A DNA stretch of 64,000 nt. Source: Thiomicrorhabdus lithotrophica (GTDB taxonomy: Bacteria > Pseudomonadota > Gammaproteobacteria > Thiomicrospirales > Thiomicrospiraceae). Positions 1 to 7,994 of this stretch are shown here, in pieces (positions within the stretch are counted from its first letter, which is position 1; the number at the start of each line of letters is the position of its first letter). The position numbers and the translations under genes are program-made. Below the pieces are notes generated by a model. The model searched no databases, was not told the DNA's origin, and was given only the letters and a program-made list of their open reading frames with translations. The stretch spans positions 62,001 to 126,000 of the forward strand of contig NZ_CP102381.1 in NCBI RefSeq assembly GCF_029201445.1, in the 5' to 3' direction.

Positions 1-242
1 CACCGAGTATTAAAGCTTCACCAGTGCGCTATGAATGTCGTTTAAGAGAAACGTTATCACTTTCGGATAAACCTTTAGGTGGTGTTTTGATTCTGCTGGA
101 TGTAGTTGCTGTGTATGTTGATAACGAGGTAATAGAAGATGAGCTCATTCAAGCAGATTTAATGCAAGCAGTGGGCAAATTAGGTAGCAATGATTATTGT
201 CGTGCTAACGCAGATTTAACCCTACAAAGGCCTGTTATTTAA
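1..242 (+). CDS. Flavin reductase family protein, C-terminal part
   Basis: The open frame runs in from the left edge (codons begin at base 3), so only about the last 79 residues are present. The C-terminal pattern, with an HxV/VxVD-like strand followed by KLGSNDYCRANADLTLQRP, matches the end of DIM6/NTAB-type flavin reductases, whose tails typically read GRLGGxxY...F.L.RP. Members bind FMN and reduce flavin or act on small substrates in the cytoplasm. Family call is by recognition of this tail only, so the substrate cannot be given. It ends about 95 bases before a shared terminator and converges on the rhodanese gene. Confidence 0.7.
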   Translation, partial: PSIKASPVRYECRLRETLSLSDKPLGGVLILLDVVAVYVDNEVIEDELIQADLMQAVGKLGSNDYCRANADLTLQRPVI

Positions 243-320
243 TATTGTGAGCTTTTAATAAAAGGTATCTAGTTTGCGTAGTTACCACTGTAAAAGAGTT
301 GTTTTGCGTCTAGTTTACTT

Positions 321-336
321 AGTTTCACGTGAAACA
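321..336. other. parS-like site (ParB binding)
   Basis: AGTTTCACGTGAAACA matches the bacterial parS consensus TGTTTCACGTGAAACA at 15 of 16 bases. It is intergenic, next to the terminator shared by the flavin reductase and rhodanese genes. It is one of five such sites in this window. Confidence 0.85.
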
Positions 337-374
337 AAAAAACCGCCAATTGCTGAGCAAGAGGCGGTTTTTTT
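337..374. terminator. Bidirectional rho-independent terminator
   Basis: The arms AAACCGCC (340-347) and GGCGGTTT (363-370) form a stem, with an A-run before it and a T-run after it. It can therefore end transcripts from both converging genes: the flavin reductase on the plus strand and the rhodanese on the minus strand. Confidence 0.8.
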
Positions 375-387
375 GTATGAGAAAAGA

Positions 388-978
388 TTAGTTCTTTTCT
401 ACGTAAGCTTTTTCTTTGTTGATTTTGTAAGTCCATGGATAACCATTTACCTTCCAACCAGATTTTAGACGAAAACCTTTATGATCACCTTCTTTAACTT
501 TTCCACCTTCAAAACCATCAGTCATGATGTAAACGTTTTTAAAACCGTATTGAGATAACATTTTAGCCGCTGGTTGCGCACGCGTAGCACCAGAACGACA
601 CATAATCACATAGGTTGATTCTTCATCAGCATCTAAATCGGCAATCTTTTCTTCAAATTCAGATACGAAATTTGCATTTACAACTGAACGGTAACGAGGT
701 TTTTTCTCATCTAAACCATCATACTTAAAGAATACAGAAGGAATCATGATTTGAGCCATATCTGTATAGCCTACAAACTGCCATTCTGCTGGCGTACGAA
801 CGTCAACAAGAATAACCTTAGGGTCTTTTTTCATCATTTCCATAGTTTCTTCAGCTGTTGCATAAAGCCCTTGTGGTGTGTGACGCTTAGGATCTTTAGG
901 CGCTGGTGCAGCATTTACTGCAGATGCAGTTAATACAGATGCTAGAGCAGCAGTCGCTAACCAAGTCATTTTTTTCAT
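388..978 (-). CDS. Secreted rhodanese-like domain protein
   Basis: A 196-residue protein starting at the ATG at 978, which has GGAG six bases upstream; a longer TTG start at 990 lacks this. Residues 1-24 form a Sec signal peptide ending ...SAVNA. A single rhodanese domain follows: VDVRTPAEW near residue 55 and the active-site loop CRSGATRA near residue 127, with the catalytic Cys present. Rhodaneses move sulfane sulfur between a donor and an acceptor thiol. Periplasmic location fits a sulfur-oxidising bacterium, but the donor is not evident. It is monocistronic, with a terminator just after the stop. Confidence 0.85.
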   Translation of the reverse strand: MKKMTWLATAALASVLTASAVNAAPAPKDPKRHTPQGLYATAEETMEMMKKDPKVILVDVRTPAEWQFVGYTDMAQIMIPSVFFKYDGLDEKKPRYRSVVNANFVSEFEEKIADLDADEESTYVIMCRSGATRAQPAAKMLSQYGFKNVYIMTDGFEGGKVKEGDHKGFRLKSGWKVNGYPWTYKINKEKAYVEKN

Positions 979-1182
979 GTTGAACTCCAAATTAGTAAAA
1001 GTAAATTAGTAAACATTGTAGGTTATATTAATATTTACTTATATTAGATTATTATTATGGTTTTCCATAAATAAAACTTATTTAAAACATTTGTTGATGA
1101 GTATATTGTTATTTCAAGTCATGATGTTAACTATTTGTTGCGGTATGATGATTTCATATTATAAATATAGAATGGATTTTCT

Positions 1183-2982
1183 ATGAAATATCAGCACATT
1201 ACTATCTTATTTACATTTCTTATATCGCTATTCTTGTATGGTTCGGCTTATGCCCAGAGCAATCAATCTGTTAGTTTAGATTGGTTTACTATGATCATGT
1301 GGCTTACCGGTGGCTTAGCGTTATTTCTATATGGAATGGAGCAGCTGATTAAAGGCTTGCTTGTCGTTGCGGGTGAACAAATGAAGCAACTGTTGGCTAA
1401 GTTAACTACGAATAGAGTAATGGGTGCTATTACGGGGGCTGGTGTAACAGCTGTTATCCAGTCTTCTTCTGTAACGAGTGTACTGACCGTTGGTTTTGTG
1501 TCTGCAGGTTTAATGAGTGTGGGACAAGCAGCAGGTGTCATTATGGGTGCAAACTTAGGTACAACGGTTACTGCACAAGTGATTGCTTTTAAAGTAACTA
1601 ATTTTGCACTGTTGATGGTAGCGGTAGGTTTTGCGATTCAATTCTTTGCCAAGCTTAACAATAAGATAGCTATAGGTAGACTTATAATGGGCTTGGGTTT
1701 GATATTCTTTGGTATGAATATCATGAGTGAAGGTATGGCACCTTTAAAAGATTACCAGCCATTTTTAGATATTATGGTTGAAATGCAAAACCCATTTTTA
1801 GGTATTTTAGTTGGCTTTGTTTTTACCGCACTGATTCAATCTTCTTCTGCAACGATTGGTATTATTATTGTAATGGCCAGTAACGGGTTTTTGGCTCTAC
1901 CAGCGGGTATTGCTTTAGCTATGGGTGCTAATATTGGTACTACAGTTACCGCATTGCTGGCTACCATTGGTAAATCTCGAGAGGCTAAAAGAACTGGATT
2001 AATTCACCTTCAATTTAACTTGTTAGGCGTATTAATATGGTTGCCTTTTATACCAGAATTATCGCAACTAGCTATTTATCTATCTACCCATGATGTAGTT
2101 CAAAATGGCGCTTCTATGGCTTATTTAGCTGAAAATACACCCCGTGAAATTGCCAACGCAAACACCATATTTAATTTGATTAGCTTGCTTATTTTTCTAC
2201 CAATGATACCTATATTCTTATGGGTGGTGAATAAGATACTACCTGTTTTAGAAGATGAGAAAAACTCGGTTTTTAATGCTGAATTTCTAGATGAGACATT
2301 TATAAATTCACCTTCTATGGCAATGGATGCAGTTAAGCTTGAGCTTGAGCAGTATCAACAGAAGCAGTCACTTTTCTATAAAAGAGTTGTCTCATTAATT
2401 CAATCACCCAACATAGACAAGTTAACTAAGGAAGACTTAAACCTTCATAGGTTTCGTTCTTATCAGCGCAAAATATTGAGTTATATGGGACGTATTGGTC
2501 AATCAGAACTAACGCCTGATGATCAAACTGAATACTTAAAGCTTATGAATGTTGTTAACAACCTTGAAGGTATTCTCGAATCTATAGAATTTAACATTTT
2601 GAATGTATTACATATGATGGTTCAAGGTAGTCATAAGCCAAGTGATACTATGATTGAACTAGTAGGTCAGTTATCTACAGAAGTAGGTAAGTCAATCGAT
2701 AACGCTTTATTCAGTATTTCCAAAAAAGATAAGGAAATGGCCATTGCTGTTATAGCAATCAAACCGACAATAGATTTATTGTTGCAAGATGCACTCAAAC
2801 ATCAGGTTAAATGTTTTAAACCCACTGAAGAGCGTTTGACTATTTTTAGATATGAAATGCAATTGATTGATGGTTTTAAACAGTTACATACTTTATGTAA
2901 ACGAATTGCTCGTTTAGAGTTGGCGTCTCATGTTGATGTGCAAAAACCAATAAGTAATCCTGATTCTCAAAATGTAGATTAA
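1183..2982 (+). CDS. Na+/phosphate cotransporter family protein (NptA/YjbB type)
   Basis: A 599-residue inner membrane protein. An N-terminal hydrophobic segment resembles a signal peptide (cleavage near ...SAYAQ). Two inverted repeats follow, carrying the family signatures VIQSSSVTSV (near residue 92) and LIQSSSATIG (near residue 218), the QSSS motifs that form the Na+/phosphate site. Each is followed by a GANIGTT or GANLGTT motif. The last 220 residues are soluble and alpha-helical, as in PhoU-like tails of this family. The role inferred is sodium-coupled phosphate transport. It stands alone, with 200 bases upstream and 277 bases downstream without genes. Confidence 0.88.
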   Translation: MKYQHITILFTFLISLFLYGSAYAQSNQSVSLDWFTMIMWLTGGLALFLYGMEQLIKGLLVVAGEQMKQLLAKLTTNRVMGAITGAGVTAVIQSSSVTSVLTVGFVSAGLMSVGQAAGVIMGANLGTTVTAQVIAFKVTNFALLMVAVGFAIQFFAKLNNKIAIGRLIMGLGLIFFGMNIMSEGMAPLKDYQPFLDIMVEMQNPFLGILVGFVFTALIQSSSATIGIIIVMASNGFLALPAGIALAMGANIGTTVTALLATIGKSREAKRTGLIHLQFNLLGVLIWLPFIPELSQLAIYLSTHDVVQNGASMAYLAENTPREIANANTIFNLISLLIFLPMIPIFLWVVNKILPVLEDEKNSVFNAEFLDETFINSPSMAMDAVKLELEQYQQKQSLFYKRVVSLIQSPNIDKLTKEDLNLHRFRSYQRKILSYMGRIGQSELTPDDQTEYLKLMNVVNNLEGILESIEFNILNVLHMMVQGSHKPSDTMIELVGQLSTEVGKSIDNALFSISKKDKEMAIAVIAIKPTIDLLLQDALKHQVKCFKPTEERLTIFRYEMQLIDGFKQLHTLCKRIARLELASHVDVQKPISNPDSQNVD

Positions 2983-3108
2983 CCAGTCCATTTTATAAAC
3001 TTTCATTTATTAACGTTAAATTAACAATTTTGGTAAATCTCTTCAAAAAAATGAGCTCTATAAATAGGTGTTCAAGATATTTTCTTTGGTTAATTAATAT
3101 CCTATATA

Positions 3109-3128
3109 GGGTTTTTATATAAAAACCC
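3109..3128. repeat. Perfect inverted repeat / hairpin
   Basis: The arms GGGTTTTT and AAAAACCC flank ATAT. It sits in the 277-base gap between the Na/Pi transporter and arsR. With no clear T-run after the stem, terminator function for either gene is only possible. Confidence 0.45.
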
Positions 3129-3259
3129 CGTGAAAAGCACCATATTAAGGATTTTTACCTTAGATAGTGTTTTATAAATCAATTATTAACGATTTTTAAT
3201 ATTTTATTGGTTAACAATTTGGTGTGAAGCAGATACCTTGTTTATGAAAACTAACCAAA

Positions 3260-3601
3260 CTATTTTGTTGAACAGGTTATACCATCACATTCTAATTTTT
3301 GTTTATCGCTACAAATTTCTGCAGTTTCTTCTAAAGCAGTTTTCAATTTTGAAATTTTTAGAATTTCGAGTGCTTCTGCTTGAAGTGCATAATGCATCCA
3401 TATTCCTTCACGCCAAGATCGAACCAATCCAGAATTTTTTAAATAGGCTAAATGTCTAGATACCGTACTTTGACTTAAGTCTAGTGCTTCAACGAATTCG
3501 CAAACACATAAAGACTCCTTCTCTAATAGTAAGTAAAGAATTCTGAGTCTAATAGGGTCGGATAGAGCTTTAAAGGTTTGGCTGATTGATTCTATATTCA
3601 T
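3260..3601 (-). CDS. arsR: ArsR-family metalloregulator
   Basis: A 113-residue winged helix-turn-helix repressor. The sequence LCVCEFVEALDLSQSTVSRHL holds the Cys-x-Cys sensor in the DNA-recognition region, as in As(III)-responsive ArsR of the E. coli type. It is followed by the helix-turn-helix and the wing (LVRSWREGIWMHYAL). The tail has two further cysteines (CDGITC). It is divergent from the plus-strand ars genes, and a perfect inverted repeat in the shared promoter region is a likely operator. The neighbours (ArsP-like permease, ArsC-like protein, GAPDH, ArsJ) support arsenic as the signal. Confidence 0.88.
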   Translation of the reverse strand: MNIESISQTFKALSDPIRLRILYLLLEKESLCVCEFVEALDLSQSTVSRHLAYLKNSGLVRSWREGIWMHYALQAEALEILKISKLKTALEETAEICSDKQKLECDGITCSTK

Positions 3602-3675
3602 GTGGTAGTTAACTAATTTAGTTTATTTAATTTTAATTGCTTGTAATCTACCACAAAAAACATAACAATACCCAT

Positions 3676-3695
3676 ATATCCGTTTAAGCGGATAT
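3676..3695. promoter_or_regulatory. Probable ArsR operator
   Basis: The perfect inverted repeat ATATCCG-N6-CGGATAT lies between the divergent arsR and the first gene of the ars cluster, 23 bases before that start codon. AT-rich dyads of this kind are typical ArsR/SmtB operators. Assignment is by position and symmetry. Confidence 0.6.
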
Positions 3696-3717
3696 GTAAA
3701 TATCGAGGGTTAATGTT

Positions 3718-4653
3718 ATGAGTATTATTAAGGTGTTTTCCGTTTTTGCTGTTTTGGCAATATCATTTTTTTCACATTCTGTCATAGCAATGGAGTTTCA
3801 CTTTACTAAAGTTGCAGATAAAACTTATGCCTATATCGGTCCGTTGACGAATCGTACCCCAGAAAACCTGGGATTAAATAACAATATTGGTTTAGTTATT
3901 ACTGATAAAGGCGCTGTATTAATTGATTCTGGAGCGGGTATACCATCAGCGACAGTTTTGGAAGATGCAGTTTCCAAGGTAACGGATAAGAAAATCATTG
4001 CGGTTATTAATACAGGTAGTCAAGATCATCGTTGGTTAGGAAATGGGTATTTTGCAGAAAAGGGCGCAACTATTTACGCTTTGGCAAAAACTGTTAAAAC
4101 CCAAGAATCAATGGGTGCAGGCCTGGTAGATAAAATGACTAAGGTTTCTGATATTTTTGCTTTAACTAAACCGGTTACGGCAAAGACTCCGTTTAAAAAA
4201 GATGATGTGAAACTGACTATTGGTAATACCATGTTTCACGTGAAACATTTTGGAGATGCTCACTTTCCTGGTGATGCAGTAGTGTGGTTACCTGAACAGA
4301 AAGTGTTGTTTTCAGGTGACTTAATCTATGTGGATCGTATGTTGGGTGTGCACCCGTTTTCAAAAGTAGCCAGTTGGCAAAAAGCTTTTCACTTAGCAGA
4401 AAAACTACCTGCGAAACTGATTGTTCCAGGTCATGGTCAAGTATGTGATTGGAACAAAGCAAGACAAGACACTGGGAACTACCTAGACAAGTTAGTTAAG
4501 GTAATGTCTGTAGCTTCTGAAGATATGCTGGGCGTGGATCAAGCGGTAGCAGATAATAAAGATTGGCCAGAGTTTAAACACTTAGAGCACTATGACTCAT
4601 GGCATAAAACTATTTTGAGTAGAACTTACCTTCAGTTTGAAGAAGGGATATAA
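3718..4653 (+). CDS. Secreted metallo-beta-lactamase-fold hydrolase with altered metal site
   Basis: A 311-residue protein with a Sec signal peptide (residues 1-24, ...HSVIA). The MBL fold is shown by VLIDSG (about 67-72), DAHFPGDAVVW (about 180-190), VLFSGD (about 196-201) and PGHG (237-240). The canonical HxHxDH motif reads TGSQDH (99-104), so the first two zinc-1 histidines are absent. Asp103, His104, His182, Asp201 and His239 remain, which would allow a single-metal site. It is the first gene of the ars cluster, 8 bases before the permease, so a role in periplasmic arsenical or thiol chemistry is inferred, not shown. A perfect parS site lies inside the gene. Confidence 0.75.
   Translation: MSIIKVFSVFAVLAISFFSHSVIAMEFHFTKVADKTYAYIGPLTNRTPENLGLNNNIGLVITDKGAVLIDSGAGIPSATVLEDAVSKVTDKKIIAVINTGSQDHRWLGNGYFAEKGATIYALAKTVKTQESMGAGLVDKMTKVSDIFALTKPVTAKTPFKKDDVKLTIGNTMFHVKHFGDAHFPGDAVVWLPEQKVLFSGDLIYVDRMLGVHPFSKVASWQKAFHLAEKLPAKLIVPGHGQVCDWNKARQDTGNYLDKLVKVMSVASEDMLGVDQAVADNKDWPEFKHLEHYDSWHKTILSRTYLQFEEGI
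4232..4247. other. parS site, perfect match, inside a gene
   Basis: TGTTTCACGTGAAACA is identical to the 16-base parS consensus. It lies in the metallo-hydrolase gene, where it is read in frame as Met-Phe-His-Val-Lys-His. Confidence 0.93.
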
Positions 4654-4661
4654 GGTCGTTT

Positions 4662-5627
4662 ATGTTCACTCTATTTGACGAGTTAGGTAATTGGTTTTCT
4701 TATCAATTACTAGGACTTTCAACAGAAAATCAATTAGGTTCAGCAGTTCAGTTCTTTGTGATGGATATCGCTAAAATATTTTTTCTATTAGTCGTGATTA
4801 TCTATTTAATGGGTTTGCTCAGAGCTTTTGTATCTACAGAAAAGATTAGAGAAGTTGTTGCGGGTAAACCTAAGTGGATGGGTCGAAGTTTAGCCATTAC
4901 TTTAGGTTCTGTTACCCCATTTTGCTCCTGTTCTTCAGTGCCACTATTTATTGGTTTTGTAGAGGCTCGTATCCCGTTAGGAATTACCTTTGCTTTTCTA
5001 ATTGCAAGCCCAATGATTAACGAGGTTGCTGTGGTGATGCTAATAACTTTATTAGGCTGGGAAATCGCTTTGATGTATGTATTGGCAGGTGTGGTCGTTG
5101 CTTATATTGGCTCAATAGTGATCGAGTGGTTTAAGCCTGAACGTTGGGTTGAGTCCTATGTTTGGGATATTGAGATGCGTCAACAACAAGAAACAGAAGC
5201 CTTACAAGATAGTATTCAAAGACGTCACAGTTTTGCCTGGAATGAAGTAAAGGTAATTGTAAAACGGATTTGGTATTGGGTCGTGATAGGTATAGCCTTA
5301 GGCGCATTATTTCATGGTTATGTACCAGAGGCTTGGGTGTCTGAATATTTAGCAGACTCGTCAAATTGGTGGAGCGTACCCGCTGCTGTGTTATTGGGTG
5401 TGCCTTTATATTCTAATGCAACAGGAGTGATTCCCATTGTTGAAGCGATGCTAAACAAGGGTGTACCTATTGGTACAAGTTTAGCGTTGATGATGAGCAT
5501 TGCAGCCTTATCTCTACCCGAAATTTTGATTTTAAGAAAAGTAATTCGTTGGCCAGCATTAGCTATTTTTGTTGCGGTATTGGTCGTTGCATTTATATTA
5601 GTAGGTTATCTATTTAATATGATTTAA
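4662..5627 (+). CDS. ArsP-type permease (PF03773 family)
   Basis: A 321-residue inner membrane protein with about eight hydrophobic segments. The signature TPFCSCSSVPLF (near residue 86) carries the conserved Cys-x-Cys pair, followed by GITFAFLIASPMINEVA. A second repeat, LLGVPLYSNATGVIPI, is near residue 245. A charged cytoplasmic loop (about 155-195) joins the halves. Family members export trivalent organoarsenicals or serve as general permeases. Its place after arsR and before arsC-like, GAPDH and arsJ supports arsenical efflux. It starts 8 bases after the hydrolase stop, so the two are probably cotranscribed. Confidence 0.83.
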   Translation: MFTLFDELGNWFSYQLLGLSTENQLGSAVQFFVMDIAKIFFLLVVIIYLMGLLRAFVSTEKIREVVAGKPKWMGRSLAITLGSVTPFCSCSSVPLFIGFVEARIPLGITFAFLIASPMINEVAVVMLITLLGWEIALMYVLAGVVVAYIGSIVIEWFKPERWVESYVWDIEMRQQQETEALQDSIQRRHSFAWNEVKVIVKRIWYWVVIGIALGALFHGYVPEAWVSEYLADSSNWWSVPAAVLLGVPLYSNATGVIPIVEAMLNKGVPIGTSLALMMSIAALSLPEILILRKVIRWPALAIFVAVLVVAFILVGYLFNMI

Positions 5628-5657
5628 ACAAGCTACCACAGCCAGTATTTACTTATA

Positions 5658-5669
5658 CAGGCCTGGTAA
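5658..5669. repeat. CAGGCCTG-type palindrome copy (intergenic)
   Basis: CAGGCCTGGTAA lies in the 73-base gap between the permease and the thioredoxin fusion. It is a member of the dispersed palindrome family described in the findings. Confidence 0.7.
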
Positions 5670-5700
5670 CTTGAATTTTAAGCTTTATAAAGGAAAAGTT

Positions 5701-6309
5701 ATGAAAGGTAATATTATGATTCGCATGATTTCATTAATGATAATCGTGCCAGTACTATTAGCACATTTTTCAGGACAAATCGATTTGTTACAGCCTACTT
5801 GGTTATGGTTGACATTGTTTGCTGGTGTGAATGCGTTGCAAGCTACTTTTACGGGTTGGTGCCCTGTGAGGCGTTTCTTACCAAAGGATCCAGAAACAGG
5901 TGCGTGTTGTGTTTCCGATACTACTGGAACTTGTTGTGCTGGGGAATCCAAAGACGTAAGTAATAACTGTTGTGATGATAAAGACCAGACTAAACAGTCG
6001 GGATGTTGTGATAGCCCAAAAGATGAAGCAGCTTGCTGCTCTGAATCTAAATCGAGTCCATGTTGCGGTGATAATGGGATTGAAATTAAGGTTCTAGGTA
6101 CGGGGTGTGCAAATTGTGATAACACAATAAAACTGATTGAATCAGTAGCTGCTGAAGAAGGCGTGGTTGTTACGGTAATTAAAGTGGATGATGTGGCTGT
6201 AATAGCCTCTTACGGTGTCATGAGTACTCCAGGGGTAGTGATTGCTGAAAAGGTCGTGCATTCTGGGGGTATTCCTACAAGACAAGCTGTAGTTGCTTGG
6301 TTAAAATAA
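5701..6309 (+). CDS. Membrane-anchored Cys-rich thioredoxin-like fusion protein
   Basis: A 202-residue protein. The ATG at 5701 is preferred over a TTG at 5671 because AAAGGA lies just upstream. Domain order: a DUF2892/YgaP-like two-helix membrane segment (about residues 5-60, ending TGWCPVRRFLPK), a polar linker (about 65-125) with six CC pairs, then a thioredoxin_3-type domain (about 126-202) with the redox motif GCANC and a cis-Pro-type STPGVV. Small redox-active disulfide proteins of this class often accompany permeases of the preceding family. The CC pairs could bind As(III) or thiophilic metals; this is inference. Cotranscribed within the ars cluster. Confidence 0.8.
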   Translation: MKGNIMIRMISLMIIVPVLLAHFSGQIDLLQPTWLWLTLFAGVNALQATFTGWCPVRRFLPKDPETGACCVSDTTGTCCAGESKDVSNNCCDDKDQTKQSGCCDSPKDEAACCSESKSSPCCGDNGIEIKVLGTGCANCDNTIKLIESVAAEEGVVVTVIKVDDVAVIASYGVMSTPGVVIAEKVVHSGGIPTRQAVVAWLK

Positions 6310-6354
6310 TTTGTAGAGTGAGAATACTTATTAGCATTATTTTCAAGGAAGTTT

Positions 6355-6822
6355 ATGTACAACGTTTTATTTATTGATACCGAAAATTCAGCAAGAAGCA
6401 TTATTGCGGAAGCACTATTAAACCATTGGGGAAAAGACCAATTCAAAGCCTATAGCGCAGGTAGCCAACCTTCTGGTAAGTTGAACGAACATGTTGTTGG
6501 GATACTAGAACATGCAAAACTTTCTTTAGCGGATGCTCGATCAAAAGGATTAGATGAGTTTTCAGCAGAAGATGCACCACAAATGGATTTTGTTTTTATT
6601 CTGTGTGATAAAGCCCATGGAGAGATTTGTCCCATTTGGCCAGAACACACCATTACCGCTGTTTGGAATATTAATAGCCCCTATGTAGATGACTTACACA
6701 TCGATGCTGTAAGAGAAATTTTACATAGCCTAGAAAGTAGAATTAATTTATTTATACAGCTTCCAATCGAAAAACTGGAACACTTAAAACTTCAAAAAGA
6801 ATTGAATGCAATTGGTCAATAA
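6355..6822 (+). CDS. ArsC-like (low-molecular-weight phosphatase fold) protein lacking catalytic Cys
   Basis: A 155-residue protein with AAGGA before the start. It has the LMW-PTP/thioredoxin-coupled ArsC fold: VLFIDTENSARSIIAEALLNH at the N-terminus aligns with the family P-loop CxxNSxRS, but the nucleophilic Cys is Asp8. The later loop ILCDKAHGEICPIWP is conserved. The general-acid DP motif appears as NSP (near residue 108). With both catalytic positions changed, arsenate reduction or phosphatase activity by the usual mechanism is unlikely. It may bind arsenate or partner proteins, or be a divergent paralogue. It sits in the middle of the ars cluster, intact and undisrupted. Confidence 0.8.
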   Translation: MYNVLFIDTENSARSIIAEALLNHWGKDQFKAYSAGSQPSGKLNEHVVGILEHAKLSLADARSKGLDEFSAEDAPQMDFVFILCDKAHGEICPIWPEHTITAVWNINSPYVDDLHIDAVREILHSLESRINLFIQLPIEKLEHLKLQKELNAIGQ

Positions 6823-6852
6823 ACGATCATAAAAAACCTTTAGGACGGAACG

Positions 6853-7875
6853 ATGCAAAAGATTAGAGTAGCAATTAATGGATTTGGACGTATGGGACGT
6901 TTAGCGATGCGTGTTGCTTATGATTGGCCTGAAATTGAAATTGTACATATTAATGAAACGGCAACAAATGTAGAAGGTTCAGCTCACCTGTTAAAGTTTG
7001 ATTCTGCTCATGGTCGTTGGCATCACAACCCTAATGTTGAAAATGGACAGATTAAAATTAATAACCACCAAATTACCTATTCGAGTAACCAGCTTATTTC
7101 TGATACAGATTGGGCTTCAATGAATCTAGATTTGGTTATTGAATCTACTGGTAAGTTTAGGACGATTGATACAGTTGGCCAGTATTTAGATCAAGGAGTT
7201 AAGCAAGTGATTGTGGCAGCGCCAATGAAAGAGGGTATTACAAATATCGTAATGGGCATTAACGATGATGTTTTTAAAGCCGGGCAAGATCCTATTATTA
7301 CCGCCGCATCTTGTACCACGAACTGTATTGCACCAGTTATTAAAGTGATGCATGAAAAGCTAGGGATTAAGCATGGCATGATTACCACCATGCATGATCG
7401 TACTAATACTCAAAAAGTCGTTGATCACGGACATAAAGATTTACGCCGTGCGCGTGCTAGTTTTGAATCTCTGATTCCAACTTCTACCGGTTCTGCCACA
7501 GCGATTGGAACCATTTTCCCAGAATTAAATGGTCGACTAAATGGGATAGCCGTTCGTGTACCCCTAATGAATGCCTCTTTAACTGACTTGGTTTTAGAGA
7601 TGGAAAACCAAACCTCTGTTGAGGAAGTAAATGGACTTTTAAAAGAGGCTTCAGAAACTTACTTAAAAGATATTTTAGGTTTCGAAACGCGCCCGTTGGT
7701 TTCTGTGGATTATGAAGGTGAGACTTGCTCGAGTGTGATTGATGCACCATCCACTATGGTTGTAAATGGTACACAAGTTAAGTTATTGGCTTGGTACGAT
7801 AATGAAATTGGTTATGTTATGCGTATGATGGAGTTGGCCGTTAAAGTGGCTAATGAAAATAAATCGGTAGCTTAA
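6853..7875 (+). CDS. ArsJ-associated glyceraldehyde-3-phosphate dehydrogenase
   Basis: A 340-residue type I GAPDH with a good ribosome site (AGGA) just before the ATG. The NAD-binding motif INGFGRMGR is at residues 9-17, the active-site ASCTTNC has Cys154, and HDRTNTQ and the substrate loop follow. In arsenate-resistant bacteria a GAPDH next to ArsJ makes 1-arseno-3-phosphoglycerate from arsenate and glyceraldehyde-3-phosphate, which ArsJ exports. The adjacent ArsJ gene and the arsR-led cluster make this role more likely than central glycolysis. The gap to arsJ contains two facing CAGGCCTG palindromes. Confidence 0.9.
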   Translation: MQKIRVAINGFGRMGRLAMRVAYDWPEIEIVHINETATNVEGSAHLLKFDSAHGRWHHNPNVENGQIKINNHQITYSSNQLISDTDWASMNLDLVIESTGKFRTIDTVGQYLDQGVKQVIVAAPMKEGITNIVMGINDDVFKAGQDPIITAASCTTNCIAPVIKVMHEKLGIKHGMITTMHDRTNTQKVVDHGHKDLRRARASFESLIPTSTGSATAIGTIFPELNGRLNGIAVRVPLMNASLTDLVLEMENQTSVEEVNGLLKEASETYLKDILGFETRPLVSVDYEGETCSSVIDAPSTMVVNGTQVKLLAWYDNEIGYVMRMMELAVKVANENKSVA

Positions 7876-7907
7876 TTTTTAAGATTGTTTAAACGTGTTT
7901 GGAACTT

Positions 7908-7946
7908 AACAGGCCTGGTAAATTTAGATATTTAACCAGGCCTGTT
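7908..7946. repeat. Two facing CAGGCCTG palindromes forming a larger hairpin
   Basis: AACAGGCCTGGT (7908-7919) and ACCAGGCCTGTT (7935-7946) are exact reverse complements, 15 bases apart. They could form a 12-bp stem between the GAPDH and arsJ genes. No T-run follows, so simple termination is not supported. Confidence 0.75.
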
Positions 7947-7994
7947 TGCTTGTTAACGACTTAATTGTTTAATAGATTTCAAAAGGTTTTGAGT

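Noticed and set aside
6853-7875. Housekeeping glycolytic GAPDH
   Set aside because: The adjacent ArsJ gene and ars cluster fit the arsenate-detoxifying GAPDH; central-metabolism GAPDH would normally sit with pgk or tkt.
7908-7946. Palindrome pair as a simple rho-independent terminator
   Set aside because: No T-run follows the stem and arsJ continues on the same strand as a functional partner of the upstream GAPDH.
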